This document shows, in pieces, positions 23,552 through 35,876 of a stretch of 40,399 nucleotides of DNA. A program made the position numbers and the translations under genes. The DNA is taken from NCBI GenBank assembly GCA_020650975.1, contig JAIPMN010001689.1, positions 1 to 40,399 on the forward strand, read 5' to 3'. The number at the start of each line of letters is the position of its first letter. Positions within the stretch are counted from its first letter, which is position 1. Source of the stretch: Apostichopus californicus (lineage: Eukaryota > Echinodermata > Holothuroidea > Aspidochirotida > Stichopodidae). The notes under the pieces are model-generated. The model searched no databases and was not told the DNA's origin. It saw only the letters and a program-made list of their open reading frames with translations.

Positions 23552-25494
23552 GAATGGTGAGGGAGTTGGTGTGGGTATGGGTTGCTCTGTGTATTTGATA
23601 CATAACCTTGTTGACCAAAACAGTGCAAAATTATGATATTCAAAAGGGGAAACTTTTCTGCAATGGGGGAGAGGGGGTGAAAAATATTTTCCTCCTATGA
23701 TGATTGGATATACCTAATACATTCATGCATTGTTTGATTTTAAATTTCAACAGATTCAAGCAATGCAACACCGACTAAAAAGTCCTGACACAGTCTTCCA
23801 GGAACAATGATGTAAATATGACTACCGATGTCACATATCTGTAAATATCAAATTCTTAACAAGAAAATATATAGAATTGTCATTTAGAAATCAGCTTGCT
23901 GCAAATCCCATCATGCTCTGCATAAAATCTTACCAAAGTTAAAATAGGGAGGAAGTGACAGTTATTTCATGGCTATGATAATACCTATACACACCTATAC
24001 AAGATATCTACAGTATGTTTAATGAGTTCACACAAGACATCTCCAGAATGCAAAATATGCAATCACATTGTAAAATAAATAAATTTGACATAAAGATATC
24101 GCAGCTCAGTTTGCATTTTTTAAGTACTATTATCTTATATACCTTTTTCTCGGGTAACAACAATGTATGTGCCTTGGTTATAACTAATTAAAAAAAAGAC
24201 ATTCAAATCAAATATTCTACTAATAAATATCTGATTTGAACATATAATCCAAACATTGGAACCAGTCAAGTCATATGGACAATGTGCAGTTCAAAAATGT
24301 TTTGATGAAAAAAAAATGAAAAAAAAGAAGAAAAAAAAGGGGGAAGACGAACGGCAAGACAAATTTATCTAGGTCAGCATATTAACGAGCCAGCTTCAAA
24401 CTTTAACATGCAAGGAAAGTTACTCTGAAAAGTGGATGAAAAGCTATGTCCAATACATTGTCATGTACAGTGTCTTTATACAAGAAGTCCAGGTGAATAT
24501 TTGTTAGAGGGACATATATTCCAGGCATCCTGGTGAAATTTGCATATTCCAATGCATCTGATTTTTGAGATATATGTATCAGAAGTCAACTTGAAGCAAA
24601 CATATGTGATATCATAGATGCACACTGACAAATATGGTTGAATTTTTTTGCTTTAAAATATACATCCAATAATTCTTCAAAATGAGGCTGATTGCATGAG
24701 GATGATGCATTAACATACAATTGCCCTCACTAATAAGGGTATTGATAACTTCATGGCACCTACAGTGACAAAATAAAGCAAAAAAAAAAACATTTTGCTC
24801 ACTGTATGGCATTGTATGCAGCTATGATGTGGCACCTGTTTGTTTCATGTTTCACTGTATGGTACAAACTGACAATTTCAACTATCAATATCTTGAAAAG
24901 CCAAATTAAACAATCTGAGAACTGCATGCAAATTGTTCTGCATCATTAGCCAAAAACCTATTTCCAACTGTACAATCCTTTTTATGCAATTACCGGTAGA
25001 ATAGAAATCTGGTAAATTCAGTCTCAATAATAATGTATAGCAATGTCCTTCCTCTATACATTACAATGCAGTAGCTAGTATGCATATTAAGCCAGCAGAG
25101 TCTTCAGCAATAAAGTCTTCCTTTTAAAAACTAACAGGCTTCTACATTCAGGTTAGTTTGTCCTGGCTAAATGCCTGCGAATTTCCTTGTTTGCCAATAG
25201 AAACAATAAAGGCACTTACATTTTCCTGCTAGTGATTTACGTACCTAACATAACACCTATCACTGCTCATTATCATCAGCAGATATTATTGGGCTGCTCT
25301 TATATGCCTGTACAGTAATGGATTTGTGCTGTTATTACGGAAAATGTCAGTGGCAGCTTGTATTTAGCCAGGAGATCTCTTAAACAATTGCATGTCTTAG
25401 CAAGTTGCTAAAATTGTGAAATTCTCAGCCTGACTTATTGAATGTATTCAGCATCAATCTGCATATCGCTTAGCAACATATTCCGCACATGATT

Positions 25495-26095
25495 GAAATA
25501 ATGTAGTCTGCCTGACACTGAGAAATGCAGCCTGCCCAACAGTGAGAAATGCAGTCTACCCAACATTGAGAAATGCAGTCTGACCAACATTGAGAAATGC
25601 GGTCTGCCCAACACTGAGAAATGCAGTCTGCCCAACACTAATGCCGTTTGCCCAACACTGAGAAATACAGTCTGCATAACACTAAAAACATGCAGCCTGC
25701 CCAACACTGTGAAATGCAGTCTGTCCAACATTGAGAAATGCAGTCTGCACAACACTAATGCAGTCTGCATAACACTGAAAAATGCAGTCTGCCCAACACT
25801 GAGAAATGCAGTCTGTCCAACATTGAGAAATGCAGTCTGCACAACACTAATGCAGTCTGCATAACACTGAAAAATGCAGTCTGCCCAACACTGAGAAATG
25901 CAGTCTGTCCAACATTGAGAAATGCAGTCTGCACAACACTAATTCAGTCTGCATAACACTGAAAAATGCAGTCTGCCCAACACTGAGAAATGCAGTATGT
26001 CCAACATTGAGAAATGCAGTCTGCACAACACTAATGCAGTCTGCATAACATTGAGAAATGCAGTCTGCCCAACACTGAGAAATGCAATCTGCATG
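25495..26095 (+). repeat. 24-bp minisatellite with a 92-bp higher-order period
   Basis: The basic unit is GAAATGCAGTCTGCCCAACACTGA with variants (GTCCAACATT, GCACAACACT, GCATAACACT), about 25 units in all. In the right half, blocks starting CTGAAAAATGCAG recur at 25775, 25867 and 25959, and the related CATTGAGAAATGCAG falls at 26051, giving a regular 92-base super-unit. The left half is less regular. Both strands have long open frames only because 24 is a multiple of three. Confidence 0.92.
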
Positions 26096-26499
26096 ATGCT
26101 GTAAACTTTACCCTGCATATTGCTGAGAAATGAAACTTAATATTACATACAGGCATGAGACTTAATGATAGAAAACACACACAGATTAACAGGAAGGAAC
26201 GGAAATATCTAAATTCTAAATTCAACATTTTTCTGCTAACAATCTGTTTGAATGGTTTAATTATAACCCTCTCTTTTGTAAGAATCTCTTCTTGGGCTTC
26301 TTCTAAGTTGAGACAAAAGCAAATACTGGTACTGATGTTGAGAACATAATGTGTCTAATATTTCAATGAAATAGTGCATCTTTTTTAACATTCATCCATG
26401 TGAGTAGTCTCTGCAAGGATGTACAACTATGTTAGAAGTGAAATCTTCACATAAGGTACACATCAAAATATATTTCAATAAAGAAACCTCTTCAGGAAT

Positions 26500-26530
26500 A
26501 AATTATAACAATAATAATAATAATAATACA
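26500..26530. repeat. AAT microsatellite
   Basis: A short run of AATAATAATAATAATAAT. A similar run lies in NENF intron 1 at about 16772-16790. Confidence 0.75.
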
Positions 26531-26979
26531 AAACAATGTGGAAGTACAGGAAATACCTTGTCAATGACAGGCCGTAATATTTCATAAAGAAGTTTTAATT
26601 TGAGGGTAATCAGTGGCTTTTAATACCACAGTAAAATCAGATGGAAAACTGCATTTGTAATAAAATAAGTAGTGATAGTATCAGCTGCATAAACATCAAA
26701 TAATTACTGTGAGTTGCAGAGCTTGACAGGAGATTGCAAGCAGTTGTTAATTTATACTCATTAAAAGCTTTCATTAAAATTCTCCAATTGTGTCATATCA
26801 ATGGCTGGTCAAATTGAAGTTGAATGGATCTCTACCAAGCAGAACCATATCATTCTCTGGTATACACTAATCAAAGACTGAAATAAGAAGAGAAAGCATT
26901 GCATGTAAGTTTAACTGTTTGAAGTGTACTGCAAACATCTGAGAGTCAACAACACATCTATGAAAACATTATGTCATTA

Positions 26980-27012
26980 CTGAGGAGGGGGAGGGTGGGG
27001 GAGGGGAGGGGC
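26980..27012 (+). repeat. Purine-rich G-run tract
   Basis: GAGGAGGGGGAGGGTGGGGG then AGGGGAGGGGCC: five or more runs of three to five Gs with single-base spacers, a classic G-quadruplex layout. No function can be inferred. Confidence 0.7.
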
Positions 27013-27227
27013 CATACAAAACATCTGTGAATAGTCACAGGACTGATATGATATGTCATATGTTATTCGGAGCCAAGATATGTTTACAACAGGTCATAAC
27101 TGTATTCCATACAGTACAGCTTAGATTTATCATTCAACATGTTAAGTATTTCGATCTGAGGACATTCAAGCAGATTTGTTACCCTTTCAACTTCCTACAA
27201 TTTTTTTATGAATCCACTACAAGGTAA

Positions 27228-27447
27228 TGAATACCGGGGGAAGCCCGAACCGTGGCTCATGAGACACATGTGGCTTCTAGAAATGTAACACGTGGAAATA
27301 CTTTGGCAGAGCTCCATTTTGCATCAAAATTAAGCTAGTTAAATTTAAATTGACAACTTTGTTCTTTGTCTTGCGGCTCTCAGAGATTTATATATAAGTT
27401 TATGGTATGTGGCTCTAATACCTTAAACAAATTTGCCACCACTGATC
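27228..27447. mobile_element. Possible hAT-derived repeat remnant
   Basis: AGCCCGAACCGTGGCTCATG and GACACATGTGGCTTCT near the left, with GTGGCTCTAATACC and AAATTTGCCACCACTGAT near the right, resemble words seen in hAT-type non-autonomous elements. No matching inverted ends or target duplication could be confirmed. Confidence 0.2.
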
Positions 27448-28542
27448 TATATAATACATCACGAGCAAGGCTTATTGATACAATGCAGCTAGCCGTATTT
27501 ACTGTCTTTTCTGAAAGCATATATACAGAATTATAAGATACTTTTTTCCTTTTTGAAAATTTTGGGGAAAACTTATCAAGTGGCCACACTAAAATGTGTT
27601 ATAGTGTTGTTTGACCAGGTGTATTTTTACAACACAAGATTAGTATTCTTTGTAACAAGGTGATAAAGTAAATCTCATCAAGGTTCGTTAATATTATATC
27701 AATACACTGAGAAATAAATACGTCTTTGTAAAGCTGCTGTGGTGATACTTGTTTCTAACCAGTCACCTGCCATAACCTGGAAGAAGGGTGTTAAACTTGC
27801 CCACAGTGGCACCACCATGTATTGCATTCCTTTTTTTCATGTAGCCTAACATGAACAGTGACATATATTCCTAAGCCTAACCACTGCAGATACAGTTTCT
27901 TCACAAAAGTAATTACTGAGTCTTTTTGAGTGGAAAACTAACCCACTTGTTTTTCTTTCCTGTGGGGTAACAGAAATTTGTTCTACATCTCGAATCCAAT
28001 ACTCAGCAGCTTTTAAGATATACTTTTTGCAAACAACTTTCAACTGCAGAAAACTTGCACATAATCTTGCCAAATACAGGAACCTTTCAGATTCCTGCTG
28101 AAAAAATTTACCCTGTCTATCTTAACTGGGCTATGTCTCATGTTTCTCAGATATTGCAAATGAACATGAGAAAACATACAAATCTGTTTTGTACCATAAC
28201 GGTGAAATTTTGGCAGCGTGCATATATCAACAATCCTTCTTTTTTTTTCTCATATACACTGCAAAGTCTCCTTTAAGGAAATGATTTTGTGCAAGAGAAG
28301 AGCAACCAGGAACAGTCACAATGCATTTTACTGCATAAATCAGTTATAGTACAGTGACACCCTTACCATAAAACACTTAGCCATGCCATGTTCGTGCATG
28401 AGAAATATCTCTGAAAGTTAGAACCAACCGGTCAACTTTCTTTGTGATATCTCAACCAAGGCAGACATTAATATCAATGTTGTTTTTCAATAGCTAAACA
28501 TGTTATATAATAAAAAGTTCTACTCACATTCAACTGGCTAAC

Positions 28543-28548
28543 TTTATT
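28543..28548 (-). terminator. Candidate polyadenylation signal for ASB3
   Basis: TTTATT on the plus strand gives AATAAA about 1.1 kb past the ASB3 stop. It is a weak candidate; non-canonical signals nearer the stop are possible. Confidence 0.2.
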
Positions 28549-29622
28549 TATAATCACTACGTTTCCAAGACTCACACCAAGTGCAATGAAATCTGGTAAA
28601 AAATACAATGGCACTGATAGAATGTCAAAGGTCATATGTCTCCTCTCTCCACAGCATAACACTGATAGTATAGATAAAAACCTTTCTGAGTTCTCCTTTT
28701 AAGTAATGTCAAATTAGTTTTCCGACATATTTCAAACACTTTCAAGAGTCTTCGTCACTGCTCTCTTAGCACATGCAGCTGGCCTATTTCATGCTACCCT
28801 TGTATATAACCACACTCTATAGCAAGCACACTTGAATCAATGTCAGGACTAATTGCTGCTGTACTTTATCACAAACTGAATGAAATATTTCCGTCGGGCA
28901 AAAGCTACTGGCTCTATTATGATGCAAACAAACAGTTTTGTGTGTATTTTTTATTCAAGCATTTTGGAAACATGTCAAACATAACTTGGAACATAAAACA
29001 CATTACTTTAATTATGAGTTTCCTTTTCATGCCATGTTTCCTTTTTCTTTCCTTATCATTTTTTCTTTAAATTTTTAGAGTAATTTGAGTATCCCTTCAT
29101 AAGGCCTTAGCAACAGGGAGTTTAAGCACAAACCATTTGCAAATCACCATTTAGACCACGTAATGAAGCTTAACAAACATGTTCCTAATTATATTTTGCC
29201 ACTTGAGAGCATCTGTTTACCAGGAATAGAACCGGGTGTACCCCGACATTAGTTTTCTCCCTAATTGGAACAACTGAAAAGAATGACACTTTATCATCAG
29301 AATGGTTCTCTTCAAGTTTATGATGACATTACTTTGGGCAAACTTTCACCACATCTTAAGTGGTGTGGTATGGTAGTACGATGACCTTTACCCAGTTGAG
29401 GAACCAAAAACTCATGCCTTTCAAGTAGGTTTCTTGCAAACACAAAAGTACAAACAGACCAAGTGGGGGTAACCAACCAACAGACATTTCCAGCCTACAA
29501 TGCATTTGCTGCTGTGACTGTGTTACTGCTGTGAAGAGGCTGTGCGTAACGTTGCTTCTAGGACCATTACCAAACAGGTACCGAGTCAGGGGAGACTAGC
29601 AGGTATCTCTATCGAGTTCTGG

Positions 29623-32600
29623 TCACACTCCATCACCTTTATCATCAACGTCGTCATCTTCGTTGTCTACCCTGACATCCTTGTAGAGTAGAACATCTTT
29701 CAATGGTGGTGGTATGGGTAACCTGTCCACCCATTCATCAGTTACAAGTTTCTTAGTGCCGACTTGATGTCTGATATATATTCTGCATAAGTTTTGAAGT
29801 GATGGTGGGTTACCTTTGTAGAGTGAGAGAGAGGGAGACAAAGGGGAAAATGAAAGAGATAATTTAAGCACAAACTTAATCTTGATATGGTGACAGGCGA
29901 TTGAACACATCATCCATCACAGTTACAGTTCACACTTCTGGTGCTTAACCTTGAAAAATAACCTTGTGCACACCACATACCTATGGTTAAATTGCCTTGG
30001 CAACTTTAAGGGTTCAACAATGGCTGAGAATTAAATGATGTATGCATATATATATATATATATATATAGCATAGAGCTTGTGATATGAAGCTCACTGATC
30101 AAACTTCCAGATAAATAGCTTGTTCCCTTGTTGAGATTTATTTGGATGAGCGCTTTGCACAATATTCTGTGATGTCACTACCGAACAATCTGACCATTTG
30201 TCATAGCATCATACGATGCAATACTGGATAAATTATTCCCCGCGAAGTACCGATACACTTCTTTTACCCTACTCTGTGATATAAATTTTTCGAAAGTTTT
30301 CCACTTTTGTTTCTCTTCAATGTAGCATATAGACCATTAACTAAGGTACGCTCCTCAGGAAAAGGCAACAAATATCAAAAGGGAAAATATTGAGCCTTTT
30401 TACCTCAAATACCAAAAATGTTATGGACAAATTGTGTTTGATGTTCCTGATTACTATAAAAACAGTGAATTAAGATTCACAATTAGAGCCCAGGGTGCAT
30501 TAACAAAGTACCATTAAATTTCAACATTTGCCTAGCACAATACTATGACGTGGTTTTGACCTAAAGATGTCATATTAAATTTCCAGCAAATTTGATAAAG
30601 CTGTCAACTTCAGTAATGGGAAAATCCCCTTCCATACTTTGGAAGCAACCCAGGTTGGTAGTGATCATCAGTGTCACCATTCTCTACATTTATACCCTTC
30701 AAAATCCCAATCGATTGATCGATTCATGAATTACCATAGAAATCAATAAAGCAGCCCTGCCATAGATATATAATTCTCACCGGTTATTCTCTGTATGTTC
30801 TGCAATACACCGCTGGCTTCTAAGGCAGCCTCTGCATGTCGGCACAGTTTGATGGATGGCATGTAATGATGTAGTAATTTGAAGTACTTCACTAAATCCG
30901 TAAGGTCGCTCATGTTCTCCATTTCGCATTTATCGAGACTGACAAACTTACACGTCAGGCTCTCCTTCATCCCCCTATCCAGTAGAAACTTTGTGGCGTG
31001 CTTGAATTCGTCCCAGACCCCGACGTAGTCGCCCCATACGCTCAAGTGTCCGCAGTTAACGTTAGCACCGTGTCTCAAGAGTAAGTCCAGACTGGGAATG
31101 TGCGGGAATGATATATGCAGAGGACACTGCACCGAGCAGCAATCCAAACTTTCTGGAAGCCCTAACGACAGCAGATACTCCGCTACTTTGATTTCTTTCT
31201 CCTCCAGGGCGCAGTAGAGGGGAGGCTCGGGTCTGTAAGCTGGCTCAGAATACAGCCGTTGGCCTGTCTCGGAGTCAAACTTCACTCCGGTTTCTTTATC
31301 GTGACCGTTCGCGATCAGATACTTCACCGCTTCAAGTTGTCCGTTTTGAGCTGCATGGTGGAGAGGCGTGTACTTCCTCACGCAAGGTTTTGTCAAGAGA
31401 TCCAAGAGTTCCATGCATCTATAAATATAAAAATACAACTTATATACTAATTATCAAAAATGATTTGCATAAAATTATGTACCCTTTGGCTACCTTCCCA
31501 CACTATGTACAGCAGACGAATAACTTAAATTGCGACACCAAAAAGAAATTTAAACCAAACGTACCTAGTTTTGCTAAGAAAATGAATGTCAGAAGTTCAC
31601 AACACTTATAACTGGTATTCATAACTTGAGTTGAAAGAGGCCTATTACATTTCATTCCTAAGATATTCCGACCACATTCCACTTTTAAACAATTCAAAGG
31701 TAGAGTAGGCAATGTGATGAAGTGTCTCCTTGGCCAAGAGTGGTGCAACTAGCAATAAGTCAGGCATTTTGATATACTTGAACCTCATAATTATCCTGCT
31801 AAAGGCTCTGAATATTGCATTTACTTTCACAGGTTTGAAAAAACCTTGAGAATCATATGAACCAGTTTTTGGGAAGTTCACAGTCCTTGCAGAAATTCAA
31901 CAAACCAAAAATAAAAAATGCCCAGTAGAAATAAAACATAGAAAAACACCAAAGAAAGTCAAGACCTGTTGAAAAATGAAATATATAACAGGAGAGTGTT
32001 TCATATTTTCTATTCATGGCAAAGTACACATATGTATAGGAGTGCTCGGTCGTCCATCGCACCTACTGACAAATAGGTCTGTGCCAAATTCAGCAAGGTT
32101 TTCCAGCCTTGTTCTCTGTCAAACATGTACTCCTTTACTGTTCTTCTCACGTACCAGGAAGAATTTATAGATACATTAATTCCTATAAGGATTAAAGCTT
32201 ACGGCTAAACCACATATACACAGTAAAAATTTCGTAAGAAATTTTGGTCATTCTAGCACATTTGAACACTAATTCAGCGCTAATACTCAAATTTTACCTA
32301 CCATGTCACTGAACTATTAAACATTTCACACAATGGGGATCTTTAGCATCGCCCTAAAGCTACAGAGGGGTGCTGTCATATCCATCATATCTAGACTGGC
32401 CAAACTTGACAAACTGCAGTCTCTGAAATCACTGAGAATTCCTTCAAATGAGAAATCTCTGATGGAAACATTTGGGCAAACTACCTGTACATTCTCGCCA
32501 CACATAGTGTGACATATTCTACCATATGGTTTTAACCACTCATAACTAGCACATTTTAGCAACAAAATGTTACCCATCATGTGTCTGGCAATTATATACA

Positions 32601-35600
32601 TGTCTGGTCGTCAACCAATCAGATACCTTCTCTTAAATGAGTTTTCAGCTTTGAGTGTCACTAAAGTTGCATCCAATTCTCCTATAAGGAATATACTGGT
32701 CTTATACCTGTGGTTGATTCTTCTCGTTATTATTGAAGAGATCTTTCAAAACATATTTTTCACAACTAGCAAATAGACTGAGATATGGTACACCGCTTTA
32801 CTAAGTCTTTGATGATCTGTAAACGGTAGAGATCAGGAAGAGCCATATCTCGTCTCCGTTAGGACAGATATGACAGGGCCCTATGTATAAGAGCTGAAGA
32901 TCCCTTATTGAAGAGATCTTTCAAAACATATTTTTCACAACTAGCAAATAGACTGAGATATGGTACAGCGCTTTACTAAGTCTTTGATGATCTGTAAACG
33001 GTAGAGATCAGGAAGAGCCATATCTCGTCTCCGTTAGGACAGATATGACAGGGCCCTATGCATAAGAGCTGAAGATCCCTTGTGCAATAACACAACATTA
33101 ATGAATGTTAAATAAAGTCACAGTTAAATATCCGCTTCAATAAAATGCTCCACTCTGCGAGGTACAATTATGGGCAGTCCACTTACACATTTCAAAATAA
33201 ATGTGGATGAGGAAAGAGGGAGAGGGTGGGTTGTCTTTATAGAATGATGTCGAATTTTCACGCACCTTATGTTCCCTTTCCAAGCTGCGATGTGAAGTGG
33301 CGTTGCATATCCTCCTACTTTTAGGTCCGTTCTTGCTCCATGGCTGAGAAGTACTTTGACGCATTCTGGATAGTTTTCCTGCGATGCAATATACAGAGCT
33401 GTGGCTTCATCTGTGGCTCTGGAATTAGCTTCAGCACCTGACATATGTAAACAAAGTTTGACTAATCAACAGAGTCCCTACATTTACTCATGCTTGTGTA
33501 TTCTGAGAATGTTTTTCTGTACTTTATATGGTACTCTTACTTGCACTTGATAGCCAAAGTAAAATCAAGTATTTGTACTCACCCTGTACTCCTCTTACAA
33601 CTCACCTTTGAGTAATTATGGTGAAATGGATGGTGCTTAGATACAAATATGGTGCTATAGTATTCAACTTTTGAAACAATATTGAAGAACATTCACCAAG
33701 GCAACATTCAACAGTATGATCAATTAACAGCATAAAATAAAGTCAAAATTCAGCCCAAAGTCAACCTTCAACTTTACATCGGTTACAGACCATCAATTCA
33801 AATTCATTAATTATTCGCTTACTAACATTCTTTTTTATGCAAGTTTCTGAAAATGTATCTTCCTTCTGATTAATTACAATCTTCTTCTGGGTGATACATT
33901 GTGGGTTTGGTAAACTCAAAGAGTTGCTTTAAGGGAGCCGGCAGCTTATTATAAATTATAATACTACAGCACTGTTGATTGACATGATACACAATGCAAA
34001 ACGTATAAGGATTCAGTCTGTATATTCCTACTTGGTGACCTTCCAACTTTTTCAGAGCATATTGTTTGTTAATATCTGCTGTGTGGACAAATAATGAAAC
34101 GATATATCACCTGATTCAAGTAGAATTTTCAGACAGTCGACATGGCCATACTGAGCTGCAGCAAACACCGGCTGAATGTCATAGTCGTCTTTTGCATCCA
34201 GTGAAGCGCCCTCTTGTAGTAGCCGCTTTATTACAGACCCGTTGCCCCGATAGGCTGCTTCGTGGAGAGCGGTCCATCCGTTCCACATTTGGGCATTGAC
34301 GTCAGCACCGTATTGTATCAACAATTCCAGACACAGTGGATTAACAACTTTCTTACTGATTACTGATGAAGAAGGAAGAAACAATGAAAATATGGAAATT
34401 TTACACTCCAAAACACAGCACCCATACTGTAGTTTACAGGACCAACTTCAACCTTTGCTTGTCATTTTTTTTTAATTGGCAAGAGGTTGACAAGAGGGAG
34501 ACATGAACTATTTCAAACAATTAAACCAATTCTGAAACTCAGGTGAAAGCAAAATAACAATAAAGTGACAATGAGAATTAAAGTGTCCAGATAGGTAAAC
34601 ACTGATAATTGGAATACTTCTGAACAGCACTTAACTCACATCCATACACCAAAATGGGCAGCACAAATCATGAATGTTCAGAGAAGAGGACCAACAAACC
34701 AATGTACGGCTTCTTGAGAAGCTTAGCAGGCTGTTACAAAGTCTTAAAATGCTAATAGAGCGTGGATGATATTTTGCGACCTTAGACCCATTCATACTTT
34801 CTGCATCCTCACCTTCCACCAAAATGAAGTGACCTAACACATGATGATGATATTTGGCTCCAACAAATTGTTGCAGACGTCTTTTCTAACCAAGTTAAAT
34901 AAATAAATATATAATTGTATGTAACAAGTTTTCCTATATCATAATGTAAGAAAATAATTCAGTGCTGTAGCAAAACCAAGATATGCAGCGGCTTGACTCA
35001 AGATACGACAGTATTCATAATCTCACCTCACTCAGCAGAGAGGAATGTCGAACATGGGGATAGAATCTATCCAACCATACAGTACTTACACTTCATTAGA
35101 GGTGTTTGATCCATGTTGTTTGGTGTATTTACATTGGCTCCATTCTCCAGCAGGACTTTCATCGATTCATCACAGTTGGACATTCCAGTAAGAAATAAGG
35201 GTGTTTCCCCTTCTAAAGTCTGCAAGTTGATATCTGAAGAATGACAAAGTGTTTGCTGATTTTAAAATTTTGAAAATGCAAACATAGTAATCATGTTGAA
35301 AAGTGAAGAAAAAAGGATCTTTTGTCAAAAAGAAGAAAAGTGTCATTTACTTAATCTGCCATTCAATTTGAGGAGGCAATTTAACCTAAGTATTATCCAT
35401 GGCAGGAAATCAGTTTTAAGGCAACATTAGGAAGGCAGATAAAAGATGGGGGAGGGGATGGTGAAGGGGAGGGGGTTGATTATTTGTATGTACTATACAA
35501 ATGCTGTGGGAGGAGAATATTAAGGGAGCATACATATCAAAGAATTCACAAAGATAAAACAATGGTACAACATGGTTTGGTATGTTACACTCTGTACACA

Positions 35601-35876
35601 CATATTGAATTAGTAAATCATGCAGAAATAAGGAAGGTTGATCGAGGAATAATGACTATAAATAGTACCTTCTCTATCTTCCATAAATGCCAGCAGAACT
35701 TTCATGCATTTTGCACTATTGTGTGCTGCAGCCTCATGAAGGGGGCTCCAGCCCCGATTGTCTCGTACATCCATAGGTTTCCCTTCCTGGATGAGTCGGT
35801 AGAGCAACTCACAGTCACCTTCCCTGGCAGCTGCACCGACGGGGGAACAGGAGTCCCGGTACGTGAATGGATCCAT
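29623..35876 (-). CDS. ASB3: Ankyrin repeat and SOCS box protein 3, six coding exons, complete
   Basis: ASB proteins bind a substrate through ankyrin repeats and recruit Elongin B/C and Cullin-5 through the SOCS box to form an E3 ubiquitin ligase. Coding exons: 35876-35669, 35233-35090, 34362-34111, 33437-33266, 31418-30781, 29813-29623. Every junction is GT-AG and in frame, giving 534 residues against about 518 in human ASB3. The start MDPFTYRDSCSPVGAAAREG and the DNRGWSPLHEAA block match ASB3 closely. About ten ankyrin repeats follow (for example TPLFLTGM, TALHEAAYRGN, ATALYIASQE, TPLHIAAWKGN, YTPLHHAAQNGQ, CPLHISFP). The last exon is the SOCS box: BC box PSLQNLCRIYIRHQV at about 475-489 and a Cul5-box LPIP at 503-506. 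An acidic tail (VDNEDDDVDD) ends the protein. A 3' splice site ends at 35886, ten bases before the ATG, so a non-coding first exon lies further upstream. The exon 3 acceptor could instead be one of two weaker sites a few bases downstream. Confidence 0.92.
30046..30068. repeat. TA microsatellite in an ASB3 intron
   Basis: About eleven TA dinucleotides within the intron 29814-30780. Confidence 0.8.
31419..33265. other. Large ASB3 intron (1.85 kb)
   Basis: It separates the exon ending AAWKGNI from the exon starting CMELLDLL; the arginine codon between them is split. It contains the 175-bp tandem duplication at 32732-33081 and no other recognised feature. Confidence 0.7.
32732..33081 (+). repeat. 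Recent 175-bp tandem duplication
   Basis: Copy 1 is 32732-32906 and copy 2 is 32907-33081. Both start ATTGAAGAGATCTTTC and end GAAGATCCCTT. By eye they differ at about two positions (TACACCGC versus TACAGCGC, and TGTATAAG versus TGCATAAG), so the duplication is recent. Confidence 0.9.

Larger units (their letters stand above)
22810..29622. other. Gene-poor interval between the hAT element and ASB3
   Basis: It holds two minisatellites (23301-23551 and 25495-26095), a purine-rich tract at 26980-27012, a repeat that looks hAT-derived near 27228-27447 and, near its right end, the 3' flank of ASB3. I found no convincing gene. Long open frames at 25842-25435 (minus) come from the minisatellite. 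Confidence 0.5.

Noticed and set aside
25435-25842. 135-codon minus-strand open frame with QTAFLSVG-type repeats
   Set aside because: It lies inside the 24-bp minisatellite; a unit length divisible by three keeps any stop-free frame open. It has no splice sites and no non-repetitive domain.
25495-26095. CRISPR-like array
   Set aside because: The units abut with no unique spacers, the variants are graded, and the host is an animal nuclear genome.
33137-33364. Second frame overlapping the ASB3 exon at 33266-33437
   Set aside because: Shadow of the ankyrin exon; it has no ankyrin consensus and is out of frame with the splice sites.
34066-34299. Plus-strand 77-codon frame
   Set aside because: Antisense shadow of the ASB3 exon 34111-34362.
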